Source of the DNA: Actinomycetes bacterium
Lineage (GTDB): Bacteria > Actinomycetota > Acidimicrobiia > Acidimicrobiales > Bog-793
Reading direction: 5' to 3'
Assembly (NCBI GenBank): GCA_021823365.1
Contig: JAKAOD010000033.1
Coordinates: forward strand, 1 to 12,516
Length of the DNA stretch: 12,516 nucleotides
Position 1 is the stretch's first letter; each line of letters opens with the position of its first letter. The notes beneath the pieces were generated by a model that did not search any database, was not told the DNA's origin, and saw only the letters and a list, made by a program, of their open reading frames with translations. A program made the translations under genes and the position numbers. Of this stretch, positions 1 through 7,132 are shown one piece after another.

Positions 1-2
1 GA

Positions 3-998
3 TCTCACTACGACGGCACGCTCGTGAAGGCCGGCGCCCTGGTCCCGTGGAACTCGTTCATGGCCGGCGGCAAGGTCGTCACGGCGTCGAACATGCTGCC
101 GGTCGTATGGGCAAACGGTCTGGTCAAGGGACAGCACTACCGCCTCGAGACCGACCTCAAGGTCTCCGAGGTCTTCTACAACGTCGACCTGTTCAAGAAG
201 GCAGGCATTGCGACGCCGCCGGCGACCTGGACCGAGCTCGCCACCGACGCGGCGAAGCTGAAGGCGCTCGGCGTCATCCCGATTGGCTGGAAGGACTCCT
301 CCGCGCACATCCTGCCCGCGTTCATGAGCAACGGCGGGACGCTGCTCAAAGGGAGCAACAGCGTCGGCACCTCGGTCAACTTCGCCACGCCGGCGGGGAC
401 GAAGACCTTCTCGTACTTCCGCTCGCTCTACGGCGCGAACGAGCTGCAGCTCCACCACGGCACGACCCTGCGCGAGGACCTCGCGGCCGGCAAGATGGCG
501 ATGATCGACGGGACCTCCGCCGGCTACGCGAAGGTCCTCGACGCCGTGAGCGGCAAGTTCCCCGTCGGCGCGTTCGTCGAGCCGGCAGGCTCGACCGGTC
601 ACGCGGCGAACCTCGCGCAGGGTCTCGGCTTCGTCTTGCCGAAGGGCCACACGAAGGCGCAGGACAGGGCCGCCTGGACCTTCGTCAGCTGGTGGTTCGA
701 GCCCGCACAGCAGATCACCTTCGCCGAGCGGACCGGCTACACGCCCGAGACGCGAGCCGCGATCGCCGCTATGCCCGCGAGCTTCCTCCGCACGCACCCC
801 GGGCTCGCGGCGTCGATCGGCGCCGGGACGTCCCCGTACACGGTGCCGCGGCCGGTGAGCGACAGCTACAACGAGGTCCAGGCGTCGATCGACGCGACGT
901 TCTTCGACGCGGTGACCGGCAAGCAGTCCGTCGCCTCGGCGCTCAAGACGCTCGAGCAGCAGGGCAACTCCTACATGAGCGGCGCGAGCGAGCTGTAG
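3..998 (+). CDS. Extracellular solute-binding protein (family 1), carbohydrate ABC importer, 5'-truncated by window edge
   Basis: This is the C-terminal ~331 residues of a periplasmic or lipid-anchored binding protein that captures a sugar-like ligand for the ABC importer encoded downstream. The frame is open to the left edge, so the true start, signal peptide and perhaps 80-110 residues are missing; the internal GTG at 24 is not a credible start. Visible family-1 features are the hinge-region pattern SEVFYNVDLFKKAGI (residues 55-69 of the visible part) followed by PPATWTEL, and the later segments LGFVLPKG and AAWTFVSWW, typical of the MalE/UgpB/MsmE group. There is no membrane segment in the visible part. 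Assignment to sugars rests on the family and on the UgpC/MalF/MalG-type partners at 1854-4890. The exact ligand cannot be read from the sequence. The stop lies only 4 bases before the next gene, so they are co-transcribed. Confidence 0.88.
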   Translation, partial: SHYDGTLVKAGALVPWNSFMAGGKVVTASNMLPVVWANGLVKGQHYRLETDLKVSEVFYNVDLFKKAGIATPPATWTELATDAAKLKALGVIPIGWKDSSAHILPAFMSNGGTLLKGSNSVGTSVNFATPAGTKTFSYFRSLYGANELQLHHGTTLREDLAAGKMAMIDGTSAGYAKVLDAVSGKFPVGAFVEPAGSTGHAANLAQGLGFVLPKGHTKAQDRAAWTFVSWWFEPAQQITFAERTGYTPETRAAIAAMPASFLRTHPGLAASIGAGTSPYTVPRPVSDSYNEVQASIDATFFDAVTGKQSVASALKTLEQQGNSYMSGASEL

Positions 999-1002
999 GG
1001 AC

Positions 1003-1782
1003 GTGTCGAGCAAGCCCGGCGAGACGAGGAGGATCGACGAGGTGGCGGCGGCGGGCGCTGGCACCGTCCCCCGCGAGCTTCACGACCCCGACCATCGCCA
1101 TCACGACGTGCGCGGCGGGAGTGCCCGCGCTGCCGTGTTCGGCATCAGCGACGGGCTCGTGTCGAACGCCTCGCTCATCCTCGGCATCGACGGCGCGCAC
1201 CCAGCTGCGTCCGTCGTCCGTCTCGCCGGGCTCGCCGGCCTCCTCGGCGGCGCGTTGTCGATGGCGAGCGGCGAGTACGTCTCGATGCGCGCCCAGGCCG
1301 AGCTGTTCCAGCGCGAGCTCACCGTCGAGCGCGCCGAGATCGCCCGCCACCCCGAGGGCGAGCGCCGCGAGCTCGCCCTCATCTACGAACGCAGGGGTGT
1401 CGCGCCCGAGGTCGCCAGCGATCTCGCCGCCCAGATGATGGCGACCCCGGAGGGCGCGCTCGAGACCCACGCGCGCGAGGAGCTCGGCATCGACCCCGAC
1501 GAGCTCGGATCGCCGGTGAAGGCCGCCGCCTCCTCTTTCGCGTCCTTCGCTGTCGGTGCCGTCATCCCTCTCGCGGGCTTCCTCGTCGCGACGGGGACGG
1601 CGGCGACGCTCGCAGGGGTCGCATTCAGCGCGCTCGCGGCTGTCGCCGTCGGTGGGACGCTTGCGCTCTTCACGGGGCGGCCGTTCTGGGTCTCGGGCCT
1701 GCGGCAGCTCGCCCTCTGCGCCGGCGCGGCGGCGATCACCTTCGGGATCGGCGCGCTCGTCGGGCACCACGGGTCCCTGTGA
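1003..1782 (+). CDS. VIT1/CCC1 family transporter (predicted Fe2+/Mn2+ transporter), 259 aa
   Basis: This is an integral membrane protein of the vacuolar iron transporter/CCC1 family, whose characterised members move Fe2+ or Mn2+ out of the cytoplasm, usually by H+ exchange. The family motifs are clear: AVFGISDGLVSN (residues 44-55) in TM1 and GALSMASGEYVS (83-94) in TM2. A long cytoplasmic Glu-rich segment follows (about 96-168; E100, E105, E109, E112, E120, E123, E150, E154, E159, E160 visible), corresponding to the metal-binding domain of VIT1. Three more hydrophobic helices lie at about 176-197, 202-222 and 234-254, giving five in all. A His-rich N-terminus (HDPDHRHH, 27-34) could also bind metal. 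The start is a GTG 4 bases after the binding-protein stop; no strong Shine-Dalgarno is visible, which suits translational coupling. Its place between the binding protein and ATPase of a sugar importer is unusual. Family call is firm; metal and direction are inferred. Confidence 0.92.
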   Translation: MSSKPGETRRIDEVAAAGAGTVPRELHDPDHRHHDVRGGSARAAVFGISDGLVSNASLILGIDGAHPAASVVRLAGLAGLLGGALSMASGEYVSMRAQAELFQRELTVERAEIARHPEGERRELALIYERRGVAPEVASDLAAQMMATPEGALETHAREELGIDPDELGSPVKAAASSFASFAVGAVIPLAGFLVATGTAATLAGVAFSALAAVAVGGTLALFTGRPFWVSGLRQLALCAGAAAITFGIGALVGHHGSL

Positions 1783-1853
1783 GCCGCGCCGAGCGCCCGG
1801 ACCAGCGGTCATGACACAGACCGTGCGAGCGAGACAGCCGAGGTAGGAGCAAC
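1783..1853 (+). promoter_or_regulatory. Short spacer with Shine-Dalgarno for the ABC ATPase
   Basis: This 71-base gap is the largest inside the importer operon. It ends with AGGAG at 1845-1849, four bases before the GTG at 1854, which supports that GTG as the start of the ATPase. I see no convincing promoter or terminator hairpin here, so read-through from the upstream genes is likely. Confidence 0.5.
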
Positions 1854-2981
1854 GTGGCACAGATCGAGATGCTGGGCCTGAGGAAGAGCTACGGGGCGGA
1901 CACCGTCGTCGACGGGATCGACCTCGAGGTCGCGGACGGCCAGTTCGTCGTGCTGCTCGGACCTTCCGGGTGTGGAAAGACGACGACGCTCCGCATGATC
2001 GCCGGACTCGACAAGATCAACAGCGGAGAGCTCCGCTTCGACGGCAGGCTCATGAACGACGAGCCGCCCGACCGCCGCGGCGTCGGCATGGTCTTCCAGC
2101 ACTACGCGCTCTACCCCCACATGACCGTCGCGGGAAACCTCTCCTTCGGTCTCGAGTCGCGGCGCGGGCGCGGGTCCCGGCGGGCCGCCAAGACCTACGA
2201 GCGCGCCCGGGTCCGGGAGGTCGCCGCCCTGCTCGAGCTCGAGCACGTCCTCGACCACCGGCCGAAGGAGCTCTCCGGCGGGCAGCGCCAGCGCGTCGCC
2301 CTCGGGCGGGCGCTCATCCGCGAGCCGGACGTCTTCCTCCTCGACGAGCCGCTCTCGAACCTCGACGCGAACCTGCGCGAGCGGATGCGGATGGAGCTCG
2401 CGCGGCTCCACGAGGCCGTGCCCGTGACGACGGTCTACGTCACCCACGATCAGGGCGAGGCGCTCACGCTCGCCGAGGTCCTCGTCGTCATGCACGAGGG
2501 GAAGATCCGCCAGTCCGGCCCTCCCGGCGAGGTCTACGACCGCCCCGCCGACACCTTCGTCGCCGGCTTTCTCGGCTCGCCGGGCATGAACCTGCTCCCG
2601 GTCGACCCCGGCGCCGGCGCACCCCCGCCGGTTCGCCTGCCCCCGACGGCCTCGTCAAGCCTCACTCAGGGAAAGGGCGTGACGTTCGGCATCCGCCCCG
2701 AGCACCTCGAGCTGTGCAGCGCCGGCACGCTGACGCTCGCGACCGTCACGTGCCGCGTGCACATGGTCGAGAACCTGGGGAGCCACCTGCTCGTCCACGC
2801 CTCGCTCCCCCCGCCCGCGGAGCACGCGATCGTCGCGCACCTCGAGCCCGGTGTACCGCTGCGCCGCGGTGAGGAGATCACGCTTGGGGCTCAGGAGTCG
2901 AACGTCCACCTCTTCGACGGGCTCAGCGGCCGCCGTCTCGGCGGGCACGAGGCGCGCGAGCGGGTCGCGGTGACGGTGTGA
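1854..2981 (+). CDS. ABC transporter ATP-binding protein, MalK/UgpC/MsmK type, 375 aa
   Basis: This is the ATPase that powers the sugar importer from the cytoplasmic side, working as a dimer on the two permeases encoded next. The nucleotide-binding motifs are complete: Walker A GPSGCGKT (36-43), Q-loop Gln82 in MVFQHYALYP, signature LSGGQ (140-144), Walker B VFLLDE (160-165), D-loop SNLD (168-171) and switch His198 in YVTHDQGEA. The C-terminal ~140 residues (from about 235) form the TOBE/OB-type regulatory domain of the MalK group, with FGIRPEHLEL as its hallmark. A basic stretch at residues 102-112 (RRGRGSRRAAK) makes the helical subdomain a few residues longer than in typical MsmK/UgpC. Length is normal for the family. 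The stop overlaps the next start in GTGA. Such ATPases are sometimes shared by several importers, but its position makes it the dedicated one here. Confidence 0.96.
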   Translation: MAQIEMLGLRKSYGADTVVDGIDLEVADGQFVVLLGPSGCGKTTTLRMIAGLDKINSGELRFDGRLMNDEPPDRRGVGMVFQHYALYPHMTVAGNLSFGLESRRGRGSRRAAKTYERARVREVAALLELEHVLDHRPKELSGGQRQRVALGRALIREPDVFLLDEPLSNLDANLRERMRMELARLHEAVPVTTVYVTHDQGEALTLAEVLVVMHEGKIRQSGPPGEVYDRPADTFVAGFLGSPGMNLLPVDPGAGAPPPVRLPPTASSSLTQGKGVTFGIRPEHLELCSAGTLTLATVTCRVHMVENLGSHLLVHASLPPPAEHAIVAHLEPGVPLRRGEEITLGAQESNVHLFDGLSGRRLGGHEARERVAVTV

Positions 2982-4012
2982 GCCGCTCGGCTGGGGTGGC
3001 CGACGCCCCCGTCCGCGACGCGCCGCGGCGCCTCGCGGATGTCGGGCCGTCGGCGCGGTCGCGTGACGTGCCGGCGCCGGCGCCGGCGCTCCGCCGTGCC
3101 GCGGGCGCTCGCCTGCGGCGCGTGAAGGACCAGCTCGTCGCGTACGGGCTCCTCTCCCCCGCGATCGCGGTCTTCGGCGTCTTCTTCTACGTCCCTGCGA
3201 TCTACCTGCTGTACATCTCGTTCTTCCACTGGGGCGTGCTGTCATCCGCGACGACATTCGTCGGGCTCGAGAACTTCCGGCGGCTCTTCGCCCAACCACT
3301 GTTCTGGCATTCTCTCGCAACCAGTGGCTACTACACCTTGGTCATGATCCCTGCGACGGTCATGCTCTCGCTCGGGATCGCCCTCGTGCTCCGGGAGGCG
3401 GTCACGGCCCGGCGGGGCGGCGTCTGGCGCGCCGCGGTGTTCCTGCCACACGTGACACCCGTCGTCGCGACGTCGATCATCTGGGTCTGGATCTTCAACC
3501 CCCAGTTCGGTCTCGCCAACTTCGTGCTCGGGCTGTTCCACATCCCCGCGCTCGGGTGGCTCGACTCGACCCAGTGGGCGCTGCCCGCCGTCATGATCGA
3601 CAGCCTCTGGCACTCCCTCGGGCTCTACGTGATCATCTTCCTCGCGGGCCTTGCCAACGTGCCGCGTGACCTCGTCGAGGTCGCCCGCCTGGACGGCGCG
3701 CGGCGGCAGCGGATCTTCCGCCGCATCATCTGGCCGCTGCTCTCGCCGACGACGCTGTTCGTCGTCATCCTCGCGACCGTCAACAGCTGGCAGGCGTTCT
3801 CGCAGATCTACACGATGACGGGCGGGCCCCACGGGGGGGCAGGCGGCCCCGCCTTCTCGACGACGACGGACGCGCTGATGGTCTACCAGACGGCATTCGC
3901 CTACGACCACTTCAGCCTCGCCGCGGCGATGGCGCTCGTGCTGTTCGCGATCATCTTGACGCTGACGATCATCCAGAAATGGATCTCGAACCGACTGGTG
4001 TTCTACCGATGA
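2978..4012 (+). CDS. Carbohydrate ABC transporter permease, MalF/UgpA-like, 344 aa
   Basis: This is the first inner-membrane subunit of the importer. Six hydrophobic segments can be read (about 57-79, 117-139, 152-172, 200-226, 256-276, 312-334). The ATPase-docking EAA loop is at 231-255 (DLVEVARLDGARRQ, then FRRIIWPLL), with the conserved DGA core. The segment TGGP followed by a Gly-rich GGAGGP (281-291) before TM6 is longer than the usual TGGGP loop. The start is the GTG at 2978, overlapping the ATPase stop. This gives a ~48-residue N-terminal cytoplasmic extension rich in Ala, Pro and Arg. An in-frame GTG at 3122 (VKDQLVAYG) would remove it and start near the usual MalF/UgpA position. I keep 2978 because of the tight overlap, but the extension is poorly supported by family comparison. 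Confidence 0.94.
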   Translation: MSRSAGVADAPVRDAPRRLADVGPSARSRDVPAPAPALRRAAGARLRRVKDQLVAYGLLSPAIAVFGVFFYVPAIYLLYISFFHWGVLSSATTFVGLENFRRLFAQPLFWHSLATSGYYTLVMIPATVMLSLGIALVLREAVTARRGGVWRAAVFLPHVTPVVATSIIWVWIFNPQFGLANFVLGLFHIPALGWLDSTQWALPAVMIDSLWHSLGLYVIIFLAGLANVPRDLVEVARLDGARRQRIFRRIIWPLLSPTTLFVVILATVNSWQAFSQIYTMTGGPHGGAGGPAFSTTTDALMVYQTAFAYDHFSLAAAMALVLFAIILTLTIIQKWISNRLVFYR

Positions 4013-4890
4013 GCGCGCGGCCGGGCCGAGCAGGCGAGCACACTCACGAGGAGAGGAGGCGAGGTGGCCGCGTCGACCCGCTGCGCATCCTGCGCTGGGC
4101 GGCCGTCGTCATCATCGCGGTGCTCTTCTCCTTCCCCCTCTACTGGGTCGTCGTCACGGCGTTCAACGCGCACGGAAGGGTCTACTCGCTTCCGCCGAGC
4201 TTCGTGCCCGCGTTCCACGCGGGGGCGTTCACCTACGTCGTCGCCCACACGAACTGGCTCCGCGCCATGGCGAACACCGTCCTCGTCGCGGGTTCGACCG
4301 TCATCCTCGTGCTCGCGACCTCCGCCATGGCCGGCTACGCGCTCGCCGAGCTCTCGTTCAAGGGGCGAGGCGTCGTCTTCTTCCTCGTTCTCGGCGTCAT
4401 CATGCTCCCGGCCCAGGCGCTGCTCGTGCCCCAGTACGCCGTCGCGATGCACCTGCGCATGCTGAACTCCTACACGGTCCAGATCCTCCCGTTCGCGGCG
4501 AGCACCTTCGGGGTGATCCTGTTCCGCCAGTTCTTCAAGGGACTGCCGCGCGCCTACTGGGAGGCGGCGCGCCTCGAGGGCGTCGGGCATCTCCGGTACA
4601 TCTGGCGCGTCGCGCTCCCGCTCGCTCGCCCGGCCGTCGTGACGGTCGCGCTTCTCAGCTTCATCAGCTCGTGGAACCAGTTCCAGTGGCCGCTCATCAT
4701 GACGACGTCGACCTCGATCCAGCCGATCGAGGTCGCGCTCAGCCACTACATGCAGACCTTCGAGGCGAACTGGCGCAAGCTCACCTCGGCCGTGCTCCTC
4801 GCCCTGCTCCCGATCGTGCTGCTCTTCCTCCTCCTCCAGCGCCACATCGTCGCCGGGGTCGCGGGTCGAGACAGCGGCGTCAACTCCTGA
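4009..4890 (+). CDS. Carbohydrate ABC transporter permease, MalG/UgpE-like, 293 aa
   Basis: This is the second inner-membrane subunit, pairing with the MalF-like protein. Six hydrophobic segments are visible (about 29-51, 88-112, 120-142, 155-173, 207-221, 258-278). The EAA docking loop is textbook: YWEAARLEGVGHLRYIW, then RVALPL, within residues 183-205. The start chosen is the ATG at 4009, overlapping the previous stop as ATGA. An in-frame ATG at 3979 would add 10 residues inside the upstream gene and is less likely. A short charged leader (about residues 1-25) precedes TM1, as is common in the family. With 1854-4012 it completes a one-binding-protein, one-ATPase, two-permease importer of the CUT1 type. 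The substrate is not determinable from the sequence. Confidence 0.95.
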   Translation: MSARPGRAGEHTHEERRRGGRVDPLRILRWAAVVIIAVLFSFPLYWVVVTAFNAHGRVYSLPPSFVPAFHAGAFTYVVAHTNWLRAMANTVLVAGSTVILVLATSAMAGYALAELSFKGRGVVFFLVLGVIMLPAQALLVPQYAVAMHLRMLNSYTVQILPFAASTFGVILFRQFFKGLPRAYWEAARLEGVGHLRYIWRVALPLARPAVVTVALLSFISSWNQFQWPLIMTTSTSIQPIEVALSHYMQTFEANWRKLTSAVLLALLPIVLLFLLLQRHIVAGVAGRDSGVNS

Positions 4891-4927
4891 GCGAGCCGCC
4901 CGTCCCGGCGATGGCAGACTGTCGGCG

Positions 4928-5656
4928 ATGACAGCACCGGCTCGGCCGGTCACGGTCTCGGGCCGGTGCTCGGCGTCGCTCCTCGTCGTCGAGGACGACG
5001 AGGAGCTTCTCTCCGCCACGTGCCGCCACCTGCGCGACGAGGGCTTCGCGGTCGAGGCGGCCTACGACGGCGAGGAGGCGCTCGCACGCCTGCTCTCGCC
5101 TGGGCCCCACGCCGTCGATGCCGTCGTGCTCGATCTGCTGCTTCCCGGACTGAACGGGCGGGAGGTCTGCTACCGGCTCCGTGCAGCGGGCTGCTGGGTG
5201 CCCGTCATCATGGCGACCGCCTTCGGGGAGCTCGAGGACAGGCTCCAGGGATTCCGCGACGGCGCGGACGACTACCTCGTCAAGCCCTTCAGCCTCGCCG
5301 AGCTCACCGTCCGCCTCCAGGCGATCCTCCGCCGCGGCGGCGGCGCGAGCCAGAGCATCCTCCAGGTCGGCAACCTGCGCATCGACCTGCTCGCGCACCG
5401 CGCGACGCGCGGCGACGACGAGATCCGCCTCTCACCGCGCGAGATCGCGCTCCTCGAGCTGTTCATGCGCCGGCCCGGGCTCGTCCTCAGCAGGGAGACG
5501 ATCGCCGCCTCGGTCTGGGGACGGCGCGACGGCGTCTCGGCGAACCTGCTCGAGCAGTACGTCGCCCGCCTCCGTCGAAAGCTCGACGCCCCTGACGGGC
5601 GCTCGGAGATCGAGACCATCCCCCGAGTGGGCTACCGCCTCCGGCCCTCGGAGTGA
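4928..5656 (+). CDS. Two-component response regulator, OmpR/PhoB family, 242 aa
   Basis: This is a cytoplasmic DNA-binding regulator activated by the kinase encoded next. The receiver domain (about 17-135) has the acidic pair D23/D24 (VEDDEE), phospho-acceptor Asp69 (VVLDLLLPG), switch Thr97 (IMATAFGE) and Lys119 (DDYLVKPFS). The C-terminal winged helix-turn-helix (about 144-240) shows LSPREIALLELF, the recognition-helix region NLLEQYVARLRRKLD, and the closing IPRVGYRLR of OmpR/PhoB proteins. The start is an ATG; no strong Shine-Dalgarno is visible. A 13-bp imperfect hairpin (4933-4970) covers codons 2-15, listed separately. The gene follows the importer after 37 bases, so it may be read with it and may control it, but no operator is identified. 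Target genes are unknown. Confidence 0.96.
   Translation: MTAPARPVTVSGRCSASLLVVEDDEELLSATCRHLRDEGFAVEAAYDGEEALARLLSPGPHAVDAVVLDLLLPGLNGREVCYRLRAAGCWVPVIMATAFGELEDRLQGFRDGADDYLVKPFSLAELTVRLQAILRRGGGASQSILQVGNLRIDLLAHRATRGDDEIRLSPREIALLELFMRRPGLVLSRETIAASVWGRRDGVSANLLEQYVARLRRKLDAPDGRSEIETIPRVGYRLRPSE
4933..4970 (+). promoter_or_regulatory. Imperfect hairpin over the start of the response-regulator gene
   Basis: The outer arms AGCACCGGC (4933-4941) and GCCGGTGCT (4962-4970) are perfectly complementary. The pairing continues inward through 4942-4945 with 4958-4961, including two G-U pairs, giving about 13 pairs around a 12-base loop. The structure begins two bases after the ATG at 4928-4930. 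It could limit translation or act as a weak attenuator between the importer and the two-component genes. It may also be a by-product of GC-rich coding sequence. Confidence 0.4.
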
Positions 5657-5660
5657 CGTC

Positions 5661-7046
5661 GTGACGATCCGTCTCCGCCTCGCCCTCATCGTCGCGGCGA
5701 CGACCGCGGCCCTCGTCGCCGTCGGCGCAGTCGCGTTCCAGGCGAGCCTCTCGTCCAGCATGCGGAGGGCGCTCGAAGACTCGCTGCGCCGGAGCGCCGC
5801 GCGGATCACGGCAGACCTCTCGGTGCGCCCGGGCGTCGTCGGGACGGGCTCGGTCTCGAGAGACCCGGCGCACGACGACACCGTCGAGCAGGTCCTGCTG
5901 CCGAGCGGGGCGGTCGAGCTCACGACGACCCACGCCGGAGACGCGCGCCTTCTCGACCTTGCCGAGCTCGGCCGGGCGCGGCACGGCGTCATCTACGTCG
6001 AACGCTCACGGGCAGCGTGGCACAGCCCGCGCCTGCTCCTCGCCGAACCGCTGCCCGGGGCGGCGCGCGGCGTGCTCGTCGTCGGTCTGTCGCTCGACGA
6101 GCTCGAGAACGCGACGGCCCGCGCCCGCGACGTCCTCGCCGTCGGGGGCCCGCTCGTCGTCCTCGCCGCCGCGCTCGGCGCATGGCTGCTGGCGAGCCGG
6201 GCGCTGCGCCCGGTCGAGCGGCTCCGCGCCGAGGCAGCCGCGATCTCGGCGCGCCCGCCGGATCGCCGGATCGCCGAGCCGGGCACGAACGACGAGATTG
6301 CGAAGCTCGCGAGGACGCTCAACAGCCTGCTCGACCGCCTCCAGGGCGCGCTGACCCACCAGCGCGAGTTCGTCGCCGTCGCGAGCCACGAGCTCCGGAC
6401 GCCGCTCGCCGTGCTCCAGGCCGAGATCGAGGTCGCTCGACGCCCGGGGCGGACCGAGGACGAGATGCGCCGGTCGCTCGCGGTGCTCGAGCCGCGGGTC
6501 GCGCAGCTCGCGCGACTCGCGTCGGACCTGCTCCTGCTCGCCCGGGGTGACGAGGGCGCCCTCGGGCTCGACGTCAAGACCGAGCGTCTCGAGCCGCTCG
6601 TCGCCGAGTCGCTCAGCGCCCTCTACGGCGTCGCCGCGAGCCGCGGGGTGAGCCTCGCACTCGACGCCGATCCGACCATCGCCGCCTCGGTCGACGCGGG
6701 GCGATTCCAGCAGATCGTGGACAACCTCGTCGCCAACGCGGTCCAGCACGCCGCCGGCACGACCCTCGTCCAGGTGTTCCTGCGCCTCGAGGGCCACGAT
6801 GCGATCCTCGAGGTGCGCGACCGGGGACCGGGATTCCCCGACGACCTCCTCGCGCGGGCGTTCGAGCGCTTCACCCGCGGCGAGTCGGCGCGGCGCGGCG
6901 CCGGCCTCGGCCTCGCGGTCGTCCGCCTGCTCGTCGAGGCGCACGGCGGCACGGTGGACGCGTGCAACGTCGGCGAGGGGGGCGCGAGCGTCGTCGTCCG
7001 GCTCCCCGGCCGGGCGGTCGATGCCGTCGAGCACCTGCTCGCGTGA
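5661..7046 (+). CDS. Membrane sensor histidine kinase (HAMP, HisKA, HATPase_c), 461 aa
   Basis: This is the partner kinase of the response regulator just upstream. TM1 (about 6-28) and TM2 (about 157-178) flank an extracytoplasmic sensing region of about 125 residues, in which I recognise no named domain. A HAMP linker follows (about 178-232; ALRPVERLRAEAAAIS and DEIAKLARTLNSLLDRL). The H-box is SHELRTPL with phospho-acceptor His243. The ATP-binding domain has the N-box DNLVANAVQH (354-363), G1 DRGPGF (387-392), F-box FERFTRG (401-407) and G2 GAGLGL (413-418), so all catalytic motifs look intact. The start is the GTG at 5661, four bases after the regulator stop. The open frame extends further upstream, but only inside the regulator gene. 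The signal sensed is unknown; closeness to the importer hints at its substrate or at envelope state. Confidence 0.95.
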   Translation: MTIRLRLALIVAATTAALVAVGAVAFQASLSSSMRRALEDSLRRSAARITADLSVRPGVVGTGSVSRDPAHDDTVEQVLLPSGAVELTTTHAGDARLLDLAELGRARHGVIYVERSRAAWHSPRLLLAEPLPGAARGVLVVGLSLDELENATARARDVLAVGGPLVVLAAALGAWLLASRALRPVERLRAEAAAISARPPDRRIAEPGTNDEIAKLARTLNSLLDRLQGALTHQREFVAVASHELRTPLAVLQAEIEVARRPGRTEDEMRRSLAVLEPRVAQLARLASDLLLLARGDEGALGLDVKTERLEPLVAESLSALYGVAASRGVSLALDADPTIAASVDAGRFQQIVDNLVANAVQHAAGTTLVQVFLRLEGHDAILEVRDRGPGFPDDLLARAFERFTRGESARRGAGLGLAVVRLLVEAHGGTVDACNVGEGGASVVVRLPGRAVDAVEHLLA

Positions 7047-7068
7047 ACATGGACGGGAGAGGCCCGCT

Positions 7069-7089
7069 CGCGCCAACGGGTCTGGCGCG
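7069..7089 (+). terminator. Stem-loop between histidine kinase and ETF genes
   Basis: CGCGCCA (7069-7075) and TGGCGCG (7083-7089) form a perfect 7-bp stem with a 7-base loop; an outer T-G wobble could add one pair. It lies 22 bases after the kinase stop and 43 bases before the ETF start. No T-run follows. It may be a terminator of the type lacking a U-tract, an mRNA leader hairpin, or chance in GC-rich DNA. Confidence 0.35.
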
Positions 7090-7121
7090 GCCCTGCGAGT
7101 GGCCGGGAACAGCGGACCAGC

Positions 7122-7128
7122 GAGGAGA
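7122..7128 (+). promoter_or_regulatory. Shine-Dalgarno that fixes the ETF start
   Basis: GAGGAGA lies four to five bases ahead of the GTG at 7133. It decides between that GTG and the in-frame ATG at 7049, which has no such site and would add 28 residues unlike any ETF. Confidence 0.6.
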
Positions 7129-7132
7129 AGCC

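Noticed and set aside
47..1438. A 463-codon plus-strand frame spanning the binding protein and VIT gene
   Set aside because: It crosses two well-supported genes in another frame and is Arg-rich low complexity.
3823..3852. GC hairpin potential with a run of seven G inside the MalF-like permease
   Set aside because: It lies in a coding loop (Gly/Pro-rich) and the permease frame is intact across it, so I treat it as codon composition.
5181..5660. Upstream extension of the histidine kinase frame inside the response-regulator gene
   Set aside because: The extension is Ser/Arg-rich out-of-frame translation of the regulator; the kinase begins naturally at the GTG at 5661 just before TM1.
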